Shown piece by piece: positions 14,170-23,285 of a stretch of 36,572 nt of DNA (position 1 is its first letter; every line of letters begins with the position of its first letter). A model generated the notes under the pieces. The model ran no database searches and was not told the origin of the DNA. It was given only the letters and a program-made list of their open reading frames with translations. The position numbers and the translations under genes were made by a program. The DNA is from Bdellovibrio sp. (GTDB lineage Bacteria > Myxococcota > SpSt-1050). The stretch lies in NCBI GenBank assembly GCA_020725805.1, contig DYEF01000046.1, positions 1-36,572 on the forward strand, written 5' to 3'.

Positions 14170-15585
14170 TTACTTGTAACATAATCTGAGTATGTCGTCT
14201 GCAAAACTACTGTCCTGCTCGAATCTCTCCTTTTCATTTACACTTCCCCCGCATATGACTCTTCTTACGTATTTGTAATCGGTTCTGAACAGAGCGGTCT
14301 GGTAAAGGGTATCGAAGATATCCATTGTCGAGATTGTCAGATTCGGAAGTCCCGACAGGGATGTCTTTATCAGTGCATGTTTCTTTTCGAGATTTTCAAT
14401 ACTGTCCGGGTTGTGAATAAAGAGAGGGGTAAACGGAGACGGAACAAAATTGTTTATGGTGACTTTCAGTGTCCCGAGTCTCCCCCTGTTTCTCGACGAA
14501 TCTATCAGGACCTCCCGTACCTCCCTGATAAAATCGATCATCGCCCCGATATCCTCCATCGTCTCGGAGGGAAGACCGATCATCATATAGAGTTTTATAT
14601 TCATTACGCCGTTTGCGATGAGTTCTTTCAGCGCATCAAACAGCATGTTTTTATCGTAGAATTTATTTGTTACTCTCATCAGCCTCTCTGTTGCGACCTC
14701 CGGGGCAATGGTAAGCGTCTTTATGTTTGATTTAAGAATGAGGGAGATCTTTTTTGATGTAAGGTCTGCAATCCTTATGGACGCAAAGGCCGGGCGCTTT
14801 TTTCTGTAGATTATGTAATCCACGATGTCTGCAATTCTTGAATGTGAAAGAACTGCATCTCCGATAAGCCCGATAGTCTTTATGTCGGGAGGAGATAAAT
14901 CTATCGCACGTATTATGCTGTCGTATTCGAACTCCCTGTAGATGGCATAAAGATGTTTTGAGAGACAGAAATTGCAGTTCCCTTTACAACCCCTGCTGAT
15001 CTCTATGAGGTGCATATTGGCAAACTCTGCTTCGTCGGAGTAGATTATCGAGCGGGGCGGTTCATATTCCAGCGGCCCCGGGTCTTTGAATACCATATCA
15101 ACCCGGTCAGCCAGCGGTTGTACTGTCTCGATTATTCTCTTTCTTGAATAACCGGCTTTTACCATTTTGAATATCATATTTATGTGTTCGGTGTGAGATT
15201 CGATGGTCCCCGGAAAAACGACTGCATCAGAGAATTTGAACAGACCCGGATTTGCCGCGACAGCCACACCCCCGACACAGACCGCCCTGATTTCGTGATG
15301 TGGCAGGAGACCGTAATGACACAACTTGATTACATCGGGTGCATTAAGTATGAAAGGAGCTGTAATGAATGCAACCTTGATGTCTTTGAATTCCAGATTG
15401 TGTTCGATACTTCTACCGGTCTCTACGATGAATCTGTCACAAAGGACGCCGCTGAGATTGTTAACAAATGAATAGAGACTCTGGTATGCGAGTGAGGACA
15501 TCGCGGCTTCGTACGGTCCGGGGAAGAATAGCCCCGTATGAAGGTGACGGCCGCGCTGTTTGATTATTATACCTTTCTCTATCAT
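14170..15585 (-). CDS. Radical SAM protein (B12-binding-type architecture)
   Basis: The radical SAM motif is CKGNCNFC (Cys200, 204, 207), preceded by HLIEISRGC. Ahead of it, residues 10-165 resemble the cobalamin-binding-like domain of TIGR039xx/TIGR04013-type proteins (LFFPGPYEAAMSSLAYQSLYSF, VLCDRFIVE, VCVGGVAVAANP). A DxHxxG cobalamin motif is not evident, so B12 binding is uncertain. After the motif, KTLTIAPEVATERLMRVTNK and LYMMIGLPSETMEDI are typical of the MiaB/B12 radical SAM barrel. The reaction is unknown. Its ATG overlaps the stop of the polymerase gene as ATGA, and recA begins 72 bases beyond its stop. Confidence 0.82.
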   Translation of the reverse strand: MIEKGIIIKQRGRHLHTGLFFPGPYEAAMSSLAYQSLYSFVNNLSGVLCDRFIVETGRSIEHNLEFKDIKVAFITAPFILNAPDVIKLCHYGLLPHHEIRAVCVGGVAVAANPGLFKFSDAVVFPGTIESHTEHINMIFKMVKAGYSRKRIIETVQPLADRVDMVFKDPGPLEYEPPRSIIYSDEAEFANMHLIEISRGCKGNCNFCLSKHLYAIYREFEYDSIIRAIDLSPPDIKTIGLIGDAVLSHSRIADIVDYIIYRKKRPAFASIRIADLTSKKISLILKSNIKTLTIAPEVATERLMRVTNKFYDKNMLFDALKELIANGVMNIKLYMMIGLPSETMEDIGAMIDFIREVREVLIDSSRNRGRLGTLKVTINNFVPSPFTPLFIHNPDSIENLEKKHALIKTSLSGLPNLTISTMDIFDTLYQTALFRTDYKYVRRVICGGSVNEKERFEQDSSFADDILRLCYK

Positions 15586-17486
15586 TTCTTCTCTTCGTTC
15601 AGAAGATTGTTCAAAGAGGAATCTCCCCAGTACTGACCTATACTAAGGTCGACGTCTATCTCTATCTCCCTGAGTATCTGTCTCGACGCCTCTTTCATTA
15701 AATCTCTGCCGGTTCCGGCAACCTCCGCCGCACACGCTCTGTCGGCCTCGATCAGAATTTCGTCGTGAACGATATTTACTATGTGCGCATTCAGACCCTT
15801 TTCAGTTAGTGCTTCATCTATATTGCTGATCGAGAGCTTCATAATGTCCGCCGCAGTCCCCTGAACAGGCATATTTCTTATGAAACGGTAAAGTTCCTGA
15901 ATCCTGAAATCGATATCGCGTACTGCCTTCCTTAACGGGGCATCCTCGTTTATTACATTCAGTAGTCTCCTGAGATACATTTCGTCGGACGGGACTCCTC
16001 TTTTGAAATACTCCTCCTCGAGTGCCTTGAGAACCAGCGTTTTGTATATCTCCGAGTCAGACCTGCCCGTTTTCCGTGCTATCTCACCAAGTATCTTTTT
16101 CCTCACATCTGTTATGGTCCCGAACGGATTCAGAAGGCATCTTCTGCCGGCAAGTGTGCGGAGTTCTCCCGTCTGCAACGCTGTATTGATTGTGTTCTGA
16201 ATATACGAATGAAGTGACGGAAAAACCATATAGTATGTATTGATGAGTTTTGTTGCCTCCATTTTATCGGTTCCTAATCTCCTTGCGAGTCCCTGCGCAG
16301 TCATACCATAGATGATTCCGAAGTTTATTGCCTTTGCGCGCCTTCTCAGTTCGGGGTTCTCTGTCTTGCTCACCTTTTTTGAAAACATCAGTTCCGCGAC
16401 ATATGAGTGCAGGTCGAGTCTCTTTCTGAAGGCCTTCAGAAAGTGCGGGTCTTTTGAGAGGGCGGCCAGAACACCGAGTTCGAAGGTCGAGAAATCGAGT
16501 GTGATTATCACTCGTCCCTGTGGTGCCGAAAAATACTCCCTGAATATCCTTGTCTTGGGAATGGCAAAGAGGTTTGGTGACTGGGATGATGTCCTTCCGG
16601 AGGCGGATGAAATCTGAATGAATCTGCTGTGAATCCTCGATTCGGGTAGTGTTATGCGCTTTATCAGTTCATTTGCATTCTGGCAGAGAATATGTGCCGG
16701 GTCCTTATAGTTTTTTTCAAACTCTAAGAGCAGATTTTCAAGCCGTATATTTCCCTTTACTCCGTAATTGAAGAGTTTTGCCACCTCTTTCTCGTCGAGC
16801 AGGCTTTCTTCTCCCAGAAGACTTGTTTCACGCGCGCCGCTCAGGAGTCTCGTAAAACCTTTTATGTCAAAATATATTCCGTAGTGCTGAATTCCGGCGA
16901 GACTCTTTATAAGATTGCTCTCGATTCTCGATACCCTCTCGAGCGAGGCGGCCTTGATCTTTTTTACCTGCTCCAGAAAAATTCTGTAAATTACCAGCAG
17001 CTCAATTCTCATATACTCGAGCATCTGCTCACTTATATCGCCGCTGAAATTGTCGAGCAGAATTCTCTTCCCCTTCTCGGCCTTAAAGCCGAGGTATTTC
17101 TCGGAGAGGTCATCCAGCCCTTTAAGTTCGGACGGAAAGAAGTAATTATTCGTAATCAGCTGTTCGAGCAGGAGGATGTCCGTGATATTTGTGATTTTTG
17201 TCTTTTTGTAGCGGTAGACATTGAGTATTATGTCGTATGCCGAAGACATAACCTTCAGGTTTTTTGAGCCGAGAATATCACAGAGTGTACCAGTTCCGCA
17301 CTTTCTGATGTCGAATACATAGTGAATCTTCTCTGTGCCTGCAAGAAGGAGTACAGGTTTTACGGTCTCCTTTTCGGAAAAAAAGAATATATCCAGAGCG
17401 ATGATTGGAAGAAGCGAAATCTCTTTTACGGAGTGAACCGCCTCATCGCTGTTGTTAATGAGTTTAAGACCTGTATTTCTCAGCAT
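15582..17486 (-). CDS. Divergent family A DNA polymerase without 5' nuclease domain
   Basis: The polymerase core is clear: motif A LDFSTFELGVLAALSKDP (Asp331, Glu336), motif B RRRAKAINFGIIYG (382-394) and motif C HIVNIVHDEILIEA (His574, Asp575, Glu576), with MPVQGTAADIMK before motif C. The protein is 634 aa and lacks the 5'-3' nuclease of PolA. The region corresponding to the 3'-5' exonuclease (about 20-170) has lost key acids: DxE is DIF at 32-34 and the final YxxxD is YMRIE. Motif A departs from the usual DYSQIELR. About 70 extra residues (roughly 455-530) sit between the RRxLP-like block and QGTAAD. It could be the replicative gap-filling enzyme or a translesion/repair polymerase. No alternative in-frame start exists after the ATG at 17486. 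Confidence 0.88.
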   Translation of the reverse strand: MLRNTGLKLINNSDEAVHSVKEISLLPIIALDIFFFSEKETVKPVLLLAGTEKIHYVFDIRKCGTGTLCDILGSKNLKVMSSAYDIILNVYRYKKTKITNITDILLLEQLITNNYFFPSELKGLDDLSEKYLGFKAEKGKRILLDNFSGDISEQMLEYMRIELLVIYRIFLEQVKKIKAASLERVSRIESNLIKSLAGIQHYGIYFDIKGFTRLLSGARETSLLGEESLLDEKEVAKLFNYGVKGNIRLENLLLEFEKNYKDPAHILCQNANELIKRITLPESRIHSRFIQISSASGRTSSQSPNLFAIPKTRIFREYFSAPQGRVIITLDFSTFELGVLAALSKDPHFLKAFRKRLDLHSYVAELMFSKKVSKTENPELRRRAKAINFGIIYGMTAQGLARRLGTDKMEATKLINTYYMVFPSLHSYIQNTINTALQTGELRTLAGRRCLLNPFGTITDVRKKILGEIARKTGRSDSEIYKTLVLKALEEEYFKRGVPSDEMYLRRLLNVINEDAPLRKAVRDIDFRIQELYRFIRNMPVQGTAADIMKLSISNIDEALTEKGLNAHIVNIVHDEILIEADRACAAEVAGTGRDLMKEASRQILREIEIDVDLSIGQYWGDSSLNNLLNEEKK

Positions 17487-17500
17487 ATCGTCAATTCTGA

Positions 17501-17529
17501 TTTATATATTGAGGATTATTCTTTGTCAA
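17501..17529 (-). promoter_or_regulatory. Strong promoter of the polymerase operon
   Basis: On the minus strand TTGACA (17524-17529), a 17-base spacer, then TATAAA (17501-17506). The predicted transcription start near 17494 leaves a leader of only about 8 bases before the ATG at 17486, and no Shine-Dalgarno sequence is visible there, suggesting near-leaderless translation. Confidence 0.6.
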
Positions 17530-17681
17530 AGACAGTTATTCTTCCGTTTTCCTTTTGCAGATTTGTGGTCTCTCTTTGTTCTGTCTACCTCTGATACCGG
17601 TCAGGTCATAGAGATGCAGTAAGAGACGTATTTAATTTCTGTAATCCCTTAATCTTACATATTTGCAGAAGAGACGGAAAA

Positions 17682-19226
17682 CTAATCGGACGGCTCTATC
17701 AGGATTTCACAATCCTCATTTCTGCACATAAGTATTTTGGATGCCTCCTCTCCATAGTATTTATCCAGTATTTCCGGAAGTTTCGGATTGCTGATATGAC
17801 CGGAAAAGATAAGTCTATTGGCCCTGATTCCGCACTCGCTAAGCCCTGCTACTGCCTCTTCCGAACTCCTTCTCGATATGACATATCTTGCCGACACGGG
17901 AGGACATACCGGGGTGTCGTTGTATATGTAGACATAAAAACCTTCAAAATTGATCAGAATATCTCCGCCTTCCGACCTGCTGATATTCGTATCCGCCTTT
18001 TGTATATAGAGATGGTCTTTGAGATATGTGTCATCCGGTAGTCCGGCATTTGTGTAAAAGACTTTAATAATTCTTTTCTTTCGCAGAAATTCAACGGAGC
18101 GTCTCTGGTCATTCCCTGTTGCATTTTTGTCGGCGATAAGATGCGCCCTGTGCTCACCGTCGATAAGGGTTATGATGCCGCCTCTCACCATAAGAAGGGG
18201 TTTTGTATTGTTTTTTGCAATCCTGTCCGTAACAAGTATTGTCAGAATCAGAACGGATATCAAAGCGGGTATAACGAATTTTTTCAGGGGAATCCTGTTT
18301 CTGAATATCAGGACAAAGAGCAGAACATAGAAAACCACTATCTCGGCAGACGAGGGTCTGAATACCTTAATATGGGAGAGCGGAATAGATGCAAAGAGAC
18401 TGTTGATTCTGTAAAAATGTTCAAGAGATATAAATGCCCCGTTCAGAAAGAATTCTGAGAGTGAGTGGGAAATGCCGAAAAATATCACACCGGCCGTAAT
18501 CATAGGGAGAGATATCAGTCCGGCAAAGGGTACGAGTATAATGTTTGCGATTATGCCAGATACGGATATTATTCCGAAGTGAAAGGCTACGGCGGGGAGT
18601 GTAAAGAGAGAGGCCGCAACGGAAGTCAATGTGAGTATTTTGAGATAACCGGATATTTTTTGGGGGATTGATGTTTCCGTTGATATATTATCGGGACTAA
18701 ACGAAGGGACGAATGTAATTATTCCGAGAACCGACAGGAAGGAGAGCTGGAAGCCGATATCTCGCAGCGAATCGGGTGCAAACGATGTAATAATGATAAA
18801 TGCAAAGCACAAAGAGGAGAGAATATCCCGTTCACGCTCTACAAGGACAGATATGAGATATACCACAACCATTATGGTCGCCCGGACTACCGAAGGGGAA
18901 TTCCCGAAGTAAAGGGAGACGATGATCATCAGCGGAATCAGAACTGCCGAGGATAACTTTCTGAGTGAGAATGGTTTTATGAATGTCAGAGGAAAAAGCA
19001 ATACTTTCAGCAGATAATAGAGCAGGGCGGCAATTAGTCCTATGTGTGTCCCGCTTATGGCAAGTATGTGGGATGTTCCGGACTGCGCAAATATGCGGCG
19101 GACATCGTACGAAAGTTCCTTTGAATTTCCTGTTGAGAGGGCAGTCAGAATCCGGCCTGTATCTCCCCTGTATCTGGTAAATATAAATTCGCTGATATTC
19201 TTTTTGTATTCGTCGATGCTATTTAA
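17682..19226 (-). CDS. comEC: ComEC-type DNA uptake channel, main part (downstream of frameshift)
   Basis: This frame holds the competence channel core. After the frameshift point it reads LNSIDEYKKNISEFIF, RYRGDTGRILTALSTGN, then the family signature FAQSGTSHILAISGTHIG, followed by many membrane helices and PSVVRATIMVVVYLIS and GFQLSFLSVLGII. The C-terminal ~170 residues are soluble (KPLLMVRGGIITLIDG...), where many ComEC proteins have a metallo-beta-lactamase domain, but no HxHxDH motif is seen. A TTG codon at 19001 could be mistaken for the start, but it lies after the family signature. The real protein must join the frame ending at 19223 through a -1 shift; together they make ~680 aa, a normal ComEC length. 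ComEC imports single-stranded DNA across the inner membrane. Confidence 0.8.
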   Translation of the reverse strand, partial: LNSIDEYKKNISEFIFTRYRGDTGRILTALSTGNSKELSYDVRRIFAQSGTSHILAISGTHIGLIAALLYYLLKVLLFPLTFIKPFSLRKLSSAVLIPLMIIVSLYFGNSPSVVRATIMVVVYLISVLVERERDILSSLCFAFIIITSFAPDSLRDIGFQLSFLSVLGIITFVPSFSPDNISTETSIPQKISGYLKILTLTSVAASLFTLPAVAFHFGIISVSGIIANIILVPFAGLISLPMITAGVIFFGISHSLSEFFLNGAFISLEHFYRINSLFASIPLSHIKVFRPSSAEIVVFYVLLFVLIFRNRIPLKKFVIPALISVLILTILVTDRIAKNNTKPLLMVRGGIITLIDGEHRAHLIADKNATGNDQRRSVEFLRKKRIIKVFYTNAGLPDDTYLKDHLYIQKADTNISRSEGGDILINFEGFYVYIYNDTPVCPPVSARYVISRRSSEEAVAGLSECGIRANRLIFSGHISNPKLPEILDKYYGEEASKILMCRNEDCEILIEPSD

Positions 19227-19723
19227 AAAGCCGAAACTCTTTCTTCCTCCCTTCCGATACAGGTCTTGAGGCCGTCTTCACCTGTAAAGTATCTGCATCT
19301 TCCCCGTATTAAATCTCCTCTGATTGCCTCTGCAAGCGGGACAGGAGCGATATACTGCATTCCGAAACTTTTTACGTAGAGTTTTTCATCCACTATATAA
19401 CGCTGTACGTTTATCTGATAAATGGTATTTCTGTTGCCGTATGCCGGACTCCCCGTTACATATCCGTCAAAGGTTATTACCGAATTTTTGATGTCGGGCA
19501 GGACCGGGTCCCGCATATTAACTGAAGGGATAAGTGCGCCATATAATATTCCGCCAACAAGTATAAAGATAATGTTGGGTCTTTTATTTCTGATTATCAG
19601 AAAAAGAGTTGTACAAAGATAAAGAATTATCAGCGGCAGTGTAAAACTGACAGGGAGCCTGTTGTCCGAAAACAGAAGGAGCGAAAAAAAGTATGCAGCT
19701 GAAAAAACGTAAATATGAGCCAT
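19223..19723 (-). CDS. comEC: ComEC N-terminal part (DUF4131 region)
   Basis: This 166-residue frame has two to three hydrophobic helices (IYVFSAAYFFSLLLF, LPLIILYLCTTLFLII, IIFILVGGILYGAL) followed by the OB-like DUF4131 segment (VITFDGYVTGSPAYG ... IRGDLIRGRCRYF). It ends with GREEERVSAF and a TAA at 19225-19223, just before the family would continue. Reading the T5 run one base back gives VSAFLNSIDEYKK, which joins smoothly to the downstream frame. The ATG at 19723 has no strong ribosome site. Either the gene is expressed by -1 frameshifting, or one T was lost by mutation or sequencing error. Confidence 0.75.
   Translation of the reverse strand: MAHIYVFSAAYFFSLLLFSDNRLPVSFTLPLIILYLCTTLFLIIRNKRPNIIFILVGGILYGALIPSVNMRDPVLPDIKNSVITFDGYVTGSPAYGNRNTIYQINVQRYIVDEKLYVKSFGMQYIAPVPLAEAIRGDLIRGRCRYFTGEDGLKTCIGREEERVSAF
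19224..19253 (-). promoter_or_regulatory. Candidate -1 frameshift site in comEC
   Basis: On the minus strand the bases GGCTTTTTAAAT place a T5 run directly before the in-frame TAA. The Phe tRNA on TTT can re-pair one base back and continue as TTA-AAT. An SD-like AAGGGAGGAAG (19243-19253) lies about 15 bases upstream of the slip site. Upstream SD-like sequences at similar distance stimulate -1 shifting in dnaX-type sites. No downstream hairpin was evident. Confidence 0.45.
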
Positions 19724-19875
19724 ACTACGGTATATAAGTCGTTTGAACGTCAGTTCCTTATCAGAAAATGAAGAGTTTTCATATAAAAAATTCTGTTTTC
19801 TTTAATCTGCCGGCTGGACAGATATCAGATGTTCGGGGTCAGTATCAGGAGGTATATTGTGTAATGGTTGTGTAA

Positions 19876-19891
19876 ATGTAATCGGTTACAT
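19876..19891. promoter_or_regulatory. Inverted repeat upstream of the hybrid kinase gene
   Basis: ATGTAATCGGTTACAT has perfect 6-base arms (ATGTAA/TTACAT) around TCGG. It lies in the divergent intergenic region between comEC and the kinase, 34 bases before the predicted kinase -35 box, a position suited to an activator or to control of comEC. No regulator is assigned. Confidence 0.3.
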
Positions 19892-19925
19892 ATGGGTAAT
19901 GTCTGCTTTGAGAAATGTTTACTTT

Positions 19926-19954
19926 TTGCAAATTGTGCTTTACAAGTGTGTAAT
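19926..19954 (+). promoter_or_regulatory. Promoter of the hybrid sensor kinase gene
   Basis: TTGCAA (19926-19931), a 17-base spacer, and TGTAAT (19949-19954) match the sigma-70 consensus at 5/6 each. The predicted start is near 19961, giving a leader of about 30 bases to the GTG at 19991. Confidence 0.45.
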
Positions 19955-19990
19955 AATTGTATATACGGATATATGCTGTAAATTCTGGAA

Positions 19991-22405
19991 GTGAAGCTAA
20001 GTCTTTACATAATATTCTTTTTTATATTCTCCTTTTTGCTTTGGGCAGAGCCGGAAAAGATAACTGTAATTATTGATAATAATTACCCTCCGTATTCATT
20101 TACTGATGAAAAGGGGAATCTTCAGGGTATCTCCATCGACCTCTGGCGTGAATGGGAGAGAGAAACGGGTATCAAGGCAGCACTTACCGGTACGAACTGG
20201 TCTGATGCCCTTGCAAGAATGGAGAACGGGGAGTTTGATGTAATAGATACTATTTTTTATACGGAAGAACGGGCGAAGAAGTATGATTTTTCGAAACCGT
20301 ATGCAAGAATCGATGTTGTGATCTTCTTCGAAAATTCCATCTCCGGCATTACTGATGTACTATCCCTTAAGGGACTTATGGTTGGTGTAAAGAAGGGAGA
20401 CTCCGATATCGATTTTCTCAGAAAGAACGGGGTTGAGTATCTGACAGAGTTTGATAACTATGAGGATGTTGTAGTTGCAGCAAAGAACAGAAGGGTGAAG
20501 ATATTCGTTATTGATAAACCTCCCGGAATTTACTACCTGTTAAAACACAAGGCAGAGAATGACTTCAGGTTTTCGGACCCTTTGTACTACGGTGAGTTTC
20601 ACAGGGCAGTCAGAAAAGGGAATAGGGATCTTCTTGAGACTGTTGAAAAAGGGTTCGGAAAGATACAGGCAGAAAAGATTGCCGCAATAAATGAAAAATG
20701 GCTTGGCAGACCTATTGCAGGGAAGGGATATACAAAGGTACTCAAGATTCTCCTCTTTGCTGTGTCTGTTCTGGTAATACTGCTGCTGATGACATATCTC
20801 TGGATATTTTCACTCAGAAGGGCGGTCAGGGAGAGGACATTGCTTCTGAATATAGAAAAGGAGAGGGCTGAGAATTTTGCAAGAGAACTTCTGAAGAGCG
20901 AGAAAAGATTCGCAAATCTTTATAACAATATCTCCGATATCATCTATACAATCAGGCTTGACGGGCAGTTGCTCGAGATGAATCCGAGGGGGTTGGAGAG
21001 GCTCGGTTGCAGCGAAACAGAACTGAAGAAATTGCGGATGGAAGACCTTGTATTACCTGAGGATCTGGAGAAGGCAAAGGAAGGGATGCGGTCCAGACTG
21101 AAAGGTGACGACAATCCCAAAGAGTTCAGAATCAGGACCAAAAGCGGTGAAGTTATTACTCTGGAGACGAGAGGGACACTTTTATACGAAGATAATAAAC
21201 CTTATGCCATTCAGGCAATAGCAAGGGATATAACAAAGCAGAAGCTGATGGAGGAGAGACTTCTCGAGTCGCAGAAACTCGAATCTCTGGGACTTCTCGC
21301 CGGTGGTATTGCACATGATTTCAACAATATTCTTATGGGTATAATCAACTACATTGAGTTCATAAAGAAGGACTACGGGAATAAGGATCTGTTTATGTCG
21401 GATATCAATTACCTGAGAAATTCTGCGGACCGTGCTGCAAGACTTGTTCAGCAGCTTCTCGGCTTTTCCAGAAAACAGATGATTCTTCCACAGCCGCTAT
21501 ACATAAATGAACTGATTATGAATTTTCAGAATTCGCTCTTTAAGTTTCTGGGTGAAAATATAAAGATTATGTTCTCTCTCTCGGAAAAGAACCCTGTGAT
21601 ATTCGCCGACAAATCCCAGATCGAACAGATACTTATGAATATTGTGGTCAACTCGAAGGATGCAATGCCGAACGGCGGAAGGATTACTATTACTACCGAT
21701 GTCGTCTGTCTTGAAAACGAAGCTGAGGGTAACCGTCTCTATAACGGTGATTTCGTACTGGTCTCCGTCAGGGATACAGGGTGCGGAATAAGTGAGGAGA
21801 ATCTGAAAAGAGTCTTTGAACCGTTTTTTACAACCAAACCAGTCGGGAAGGGGACCGGTCTCGGATTGTCTATGGTCTACGGGGCAATGCAGCAGAACAA
21901 TGGATTTGTAAGAATTATGAGCAGGCTAAACAGCGGGACTGAGGTTAGGCTATATTTTCCTCTTTCGGAGAAGGTGTGTGATGAGAAGATATCCTTAAAA
22001 CCGACAGGTACATATTCCGGTAATTTTGCTACGATTCTCTTGGTCGAGGATGATGACGAGGTGCGCTCTGTAATCCGTCAGATTCTGAATGCACACAACT
22101 TCAACGTTATAGAGGCAAAAGACGCCGGAGAAGCCCTAAGGGAGTTCGAAAACAATTCGGACCTGATAAGGCTGGTAATCTCCGATATTATAATGCCGGA
22201 TAAAACAGGCGTTGAACTGAAAAATATAATTTCAGGAAAGTATAAGGATGTCAAATTCCTTTTTATAACAGGTTATTCGGAAGAGGTGCTCCTCTCAAAA
22301 GGAGTTGAGACAGGTAAGACCGAGATACTTTATAAGCCATTCAATTCCGAAAGGATTCTCTCGGCAATCGGAAAGATTCTGGGTCCCGACATCAGACCCC
22401 TGTGA
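19991..22405 (+). CDS. Hybrid sensor histidine kinase with periplasmic solute-binding domain
   Basis: The 804-residue protein has a signal peptide (1-19) and one SBP_bac_3 Venus-flytrap domain in the periplasm (~20-245; [35 protein letters not shown]). One transmembrane helix (~250-275) follows. In the cytoplasm come a PAS domain (~305-415), HisKA with phospho-acceptor His442 (GGIAHDFNN), HATPase_c (N box [28 protein letters not shown]) and a receiver domain with Asp732. SBP_bac_3 sensors bind amino acids or similar small solutes. The signal here is unknown. The GTG start has a weak ribosome site, but an in-frame stop is 10 bases upstream. The 3' end overlaps the convergent agmatinase gene by 14 bp. 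No separate response regulator adjoins it. Confidence 0.92.
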   Translation: MKLSLYIIFFFIFSFLLWAEPEKITVIIDNNYPPYSFTDEKGNLQGISIDLWREWERETGIKAALTGTNWSDALARMENGEFDVIDTIFYTEERAKKYDFSKPYARIDVVIFFENSISGITDVLSLKGLMVGVKKGDSDIDFLRKNGVEYLTEFDNYEDVVVAAKNRRVKIFVIDKPPGIYYLLKHKAENDFRFSDPLYYGEFHRAVRKGNRDLLETVEKGFGKIQAEKIAAINEKWLGRPIAGKGYTKVLKILLFAVSVLVILLLMTYLWIFSLRRAVRERTLLLNIEKERAENFARELLKSEKRFANLYNNISDIIYTIRLDGQLLEMNPRGLERLGCSETELKKLRMEDLVLPEDLEKAKEGMRSRLKGDDNPKEFRIRTKSGEVITLETRGTLLYEDNKPYAIQAIARDITKQKLMEERLLESQKLESLGLLAGGIAHDFNNILMGIINYIEFIKKDYGNKDLFMSDINYLRNSADRAARLVQQLLGFSRKQMILPQPLYINELIMNFQNSLFKFLGENIKIMFSLSEKNPVIFADKSQIEQILMNIVVNSKDAMPNGGRITITTDVVCLENEAEGNRLYNGDFVLVSVRDTGCGISEENLKRVFEPFFTTKPVGKGTGLGLSMVYGAMQQNNGFVRIMSRLNSGTEVRLYFPLSEKVCDEKISLKPTGTYSGNFATILLVEDDDEVRSVIRQILNAHNFNVIEAKDAGEALREFENNSDLIRLVISDIIMPDKTGVELKNIISGKYKDVKFLFITGYSEEVLLSKGVETGKTEILYKPFNSERILSAIGKILGPDIRPL

Positions 22406-23273
22406 TTTTCTTTATGAAATATTTGTAACCGATTAATTTGTAAGTCAGTTTTGCGGCCAGAAAATCGGAAGAGACGTCGGGCGGGAGGGGAGAGAGTTCT
22501 ACCACATCGGCGCCTACTACGTTTCTGGTGGCAAATACTTTTTTCAGAAGGGACGTAAGGTCATACCAGAGCATACCCCCGGGTTCCGGCGTACCGACTG
22601 CCGGCATAACAGAAGGGTCGAGACCGTCGAGGTCGATTGTGATATATACATTGTCACTCAGAAGGTTCAGGACTTCTTCAGAGTAATTCTGTTTTTCCCT
22701 GATGTAATCGGCATAGAATATCTTTATTTTGTTCTTTCTGATATAGACTGATTCCTCCTCGGACATAGAGCGGATTCCTACCTGAACGGCCGGACACATT
22801 TCCCTTATTCTTCTCATTACACAGGCATGATTATATTTCGTGCCCTCGTAGGTATCTCTCAGGTCCGAGTGGGCGTCAATCTGCAGAACAGAGAGATTTT
22901 TATATTTCTTTACGAGATTCCGCACTATACCTGTTGTAATTGAGTGTTCTCCGCCGAGGGTAATGAGAAACTTGTTCTCCTGAATAAATCTTTTTGAGGC
23001 CTTTTCGATTACCGAAATCATCTTCTCCGGCGAAGACATTACCGGCTCGAGTTCGTCCGTTGTGTGGATTCCGACCCTGTATGGCGAGGCAGCAAGTTCG
23101 ATGTCATAAAATTCAAGCGCCTTCGATGCCGAAATGATAGCCGAGGGACCGCCGCGTGAACCGGCCCTGTACGAGAGTGTGGAATCGTATGGAACCGGAA
23201 AGATTACGACCTTACTCTTTTTGTAATCTGTATATTCTGCGCTGAAACCGCCGAAGTTATATGGAATGAACAT
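22392..23273 (-). CDS. speB: Agmatinase (ureohydrolase)
   Basis: Agmatinase hydrolyses agmatine to putrescine and urea with a di-manganese centre. All metal motifs are present: GGEHS (His110), DAHSD (Asp133, His135, Asp137), and DLDGLDP (Asp214, Asp216), followed by PAVGTPEPGG, which is characteristic of agmatinases and related ureohydrolases. Length (293 aa) is normal. It lies 12 bases after the pyruvoyl arginine decarboxylase gene, which makes its substrate, and this context favours agmatinase over arginase or formiminoglutamase. The ribosome site is weak (CAGAG), so coupling to the upstream gene is likely. No spermidine synthase is in the window. Confidence 0.94.
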   Translation of the reverse strand: MFIPYNFGGFSAEYTDYKKSKVVIFPVPYDSTLSYRAGSRGGPSAIISASKALEFYDIELAASPYRVGIHTTDELEPVMSSPEKMISVIEKASKRFIQENKFLITLGGEHSITTGIVRNLVKKYKNLSVLQIDAHSDLRDTYEGTKYNHACVMRRIREMCPAVQVGIRSMSEEESVYIRKNKIKIFYADYIREKQNYSEEVLNLLSDNVYITIDLDGLDPSVMPAVGTPEPGGMLWYDLTSLLKKVFATRNVVGADVVELSPLPPDVSSDFLAAKLTYKLIGYKYFIKKITGV

Positions 23274-23285
23274 AAAGAACTCTGT

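Noticed and set aside
17682-19001. Independent start of a second protein at the TTG at 19001
   Set aside because: The frame continues upstream with the ComEC signature SGTSHILAISGTHIG, so the TTG is internal.
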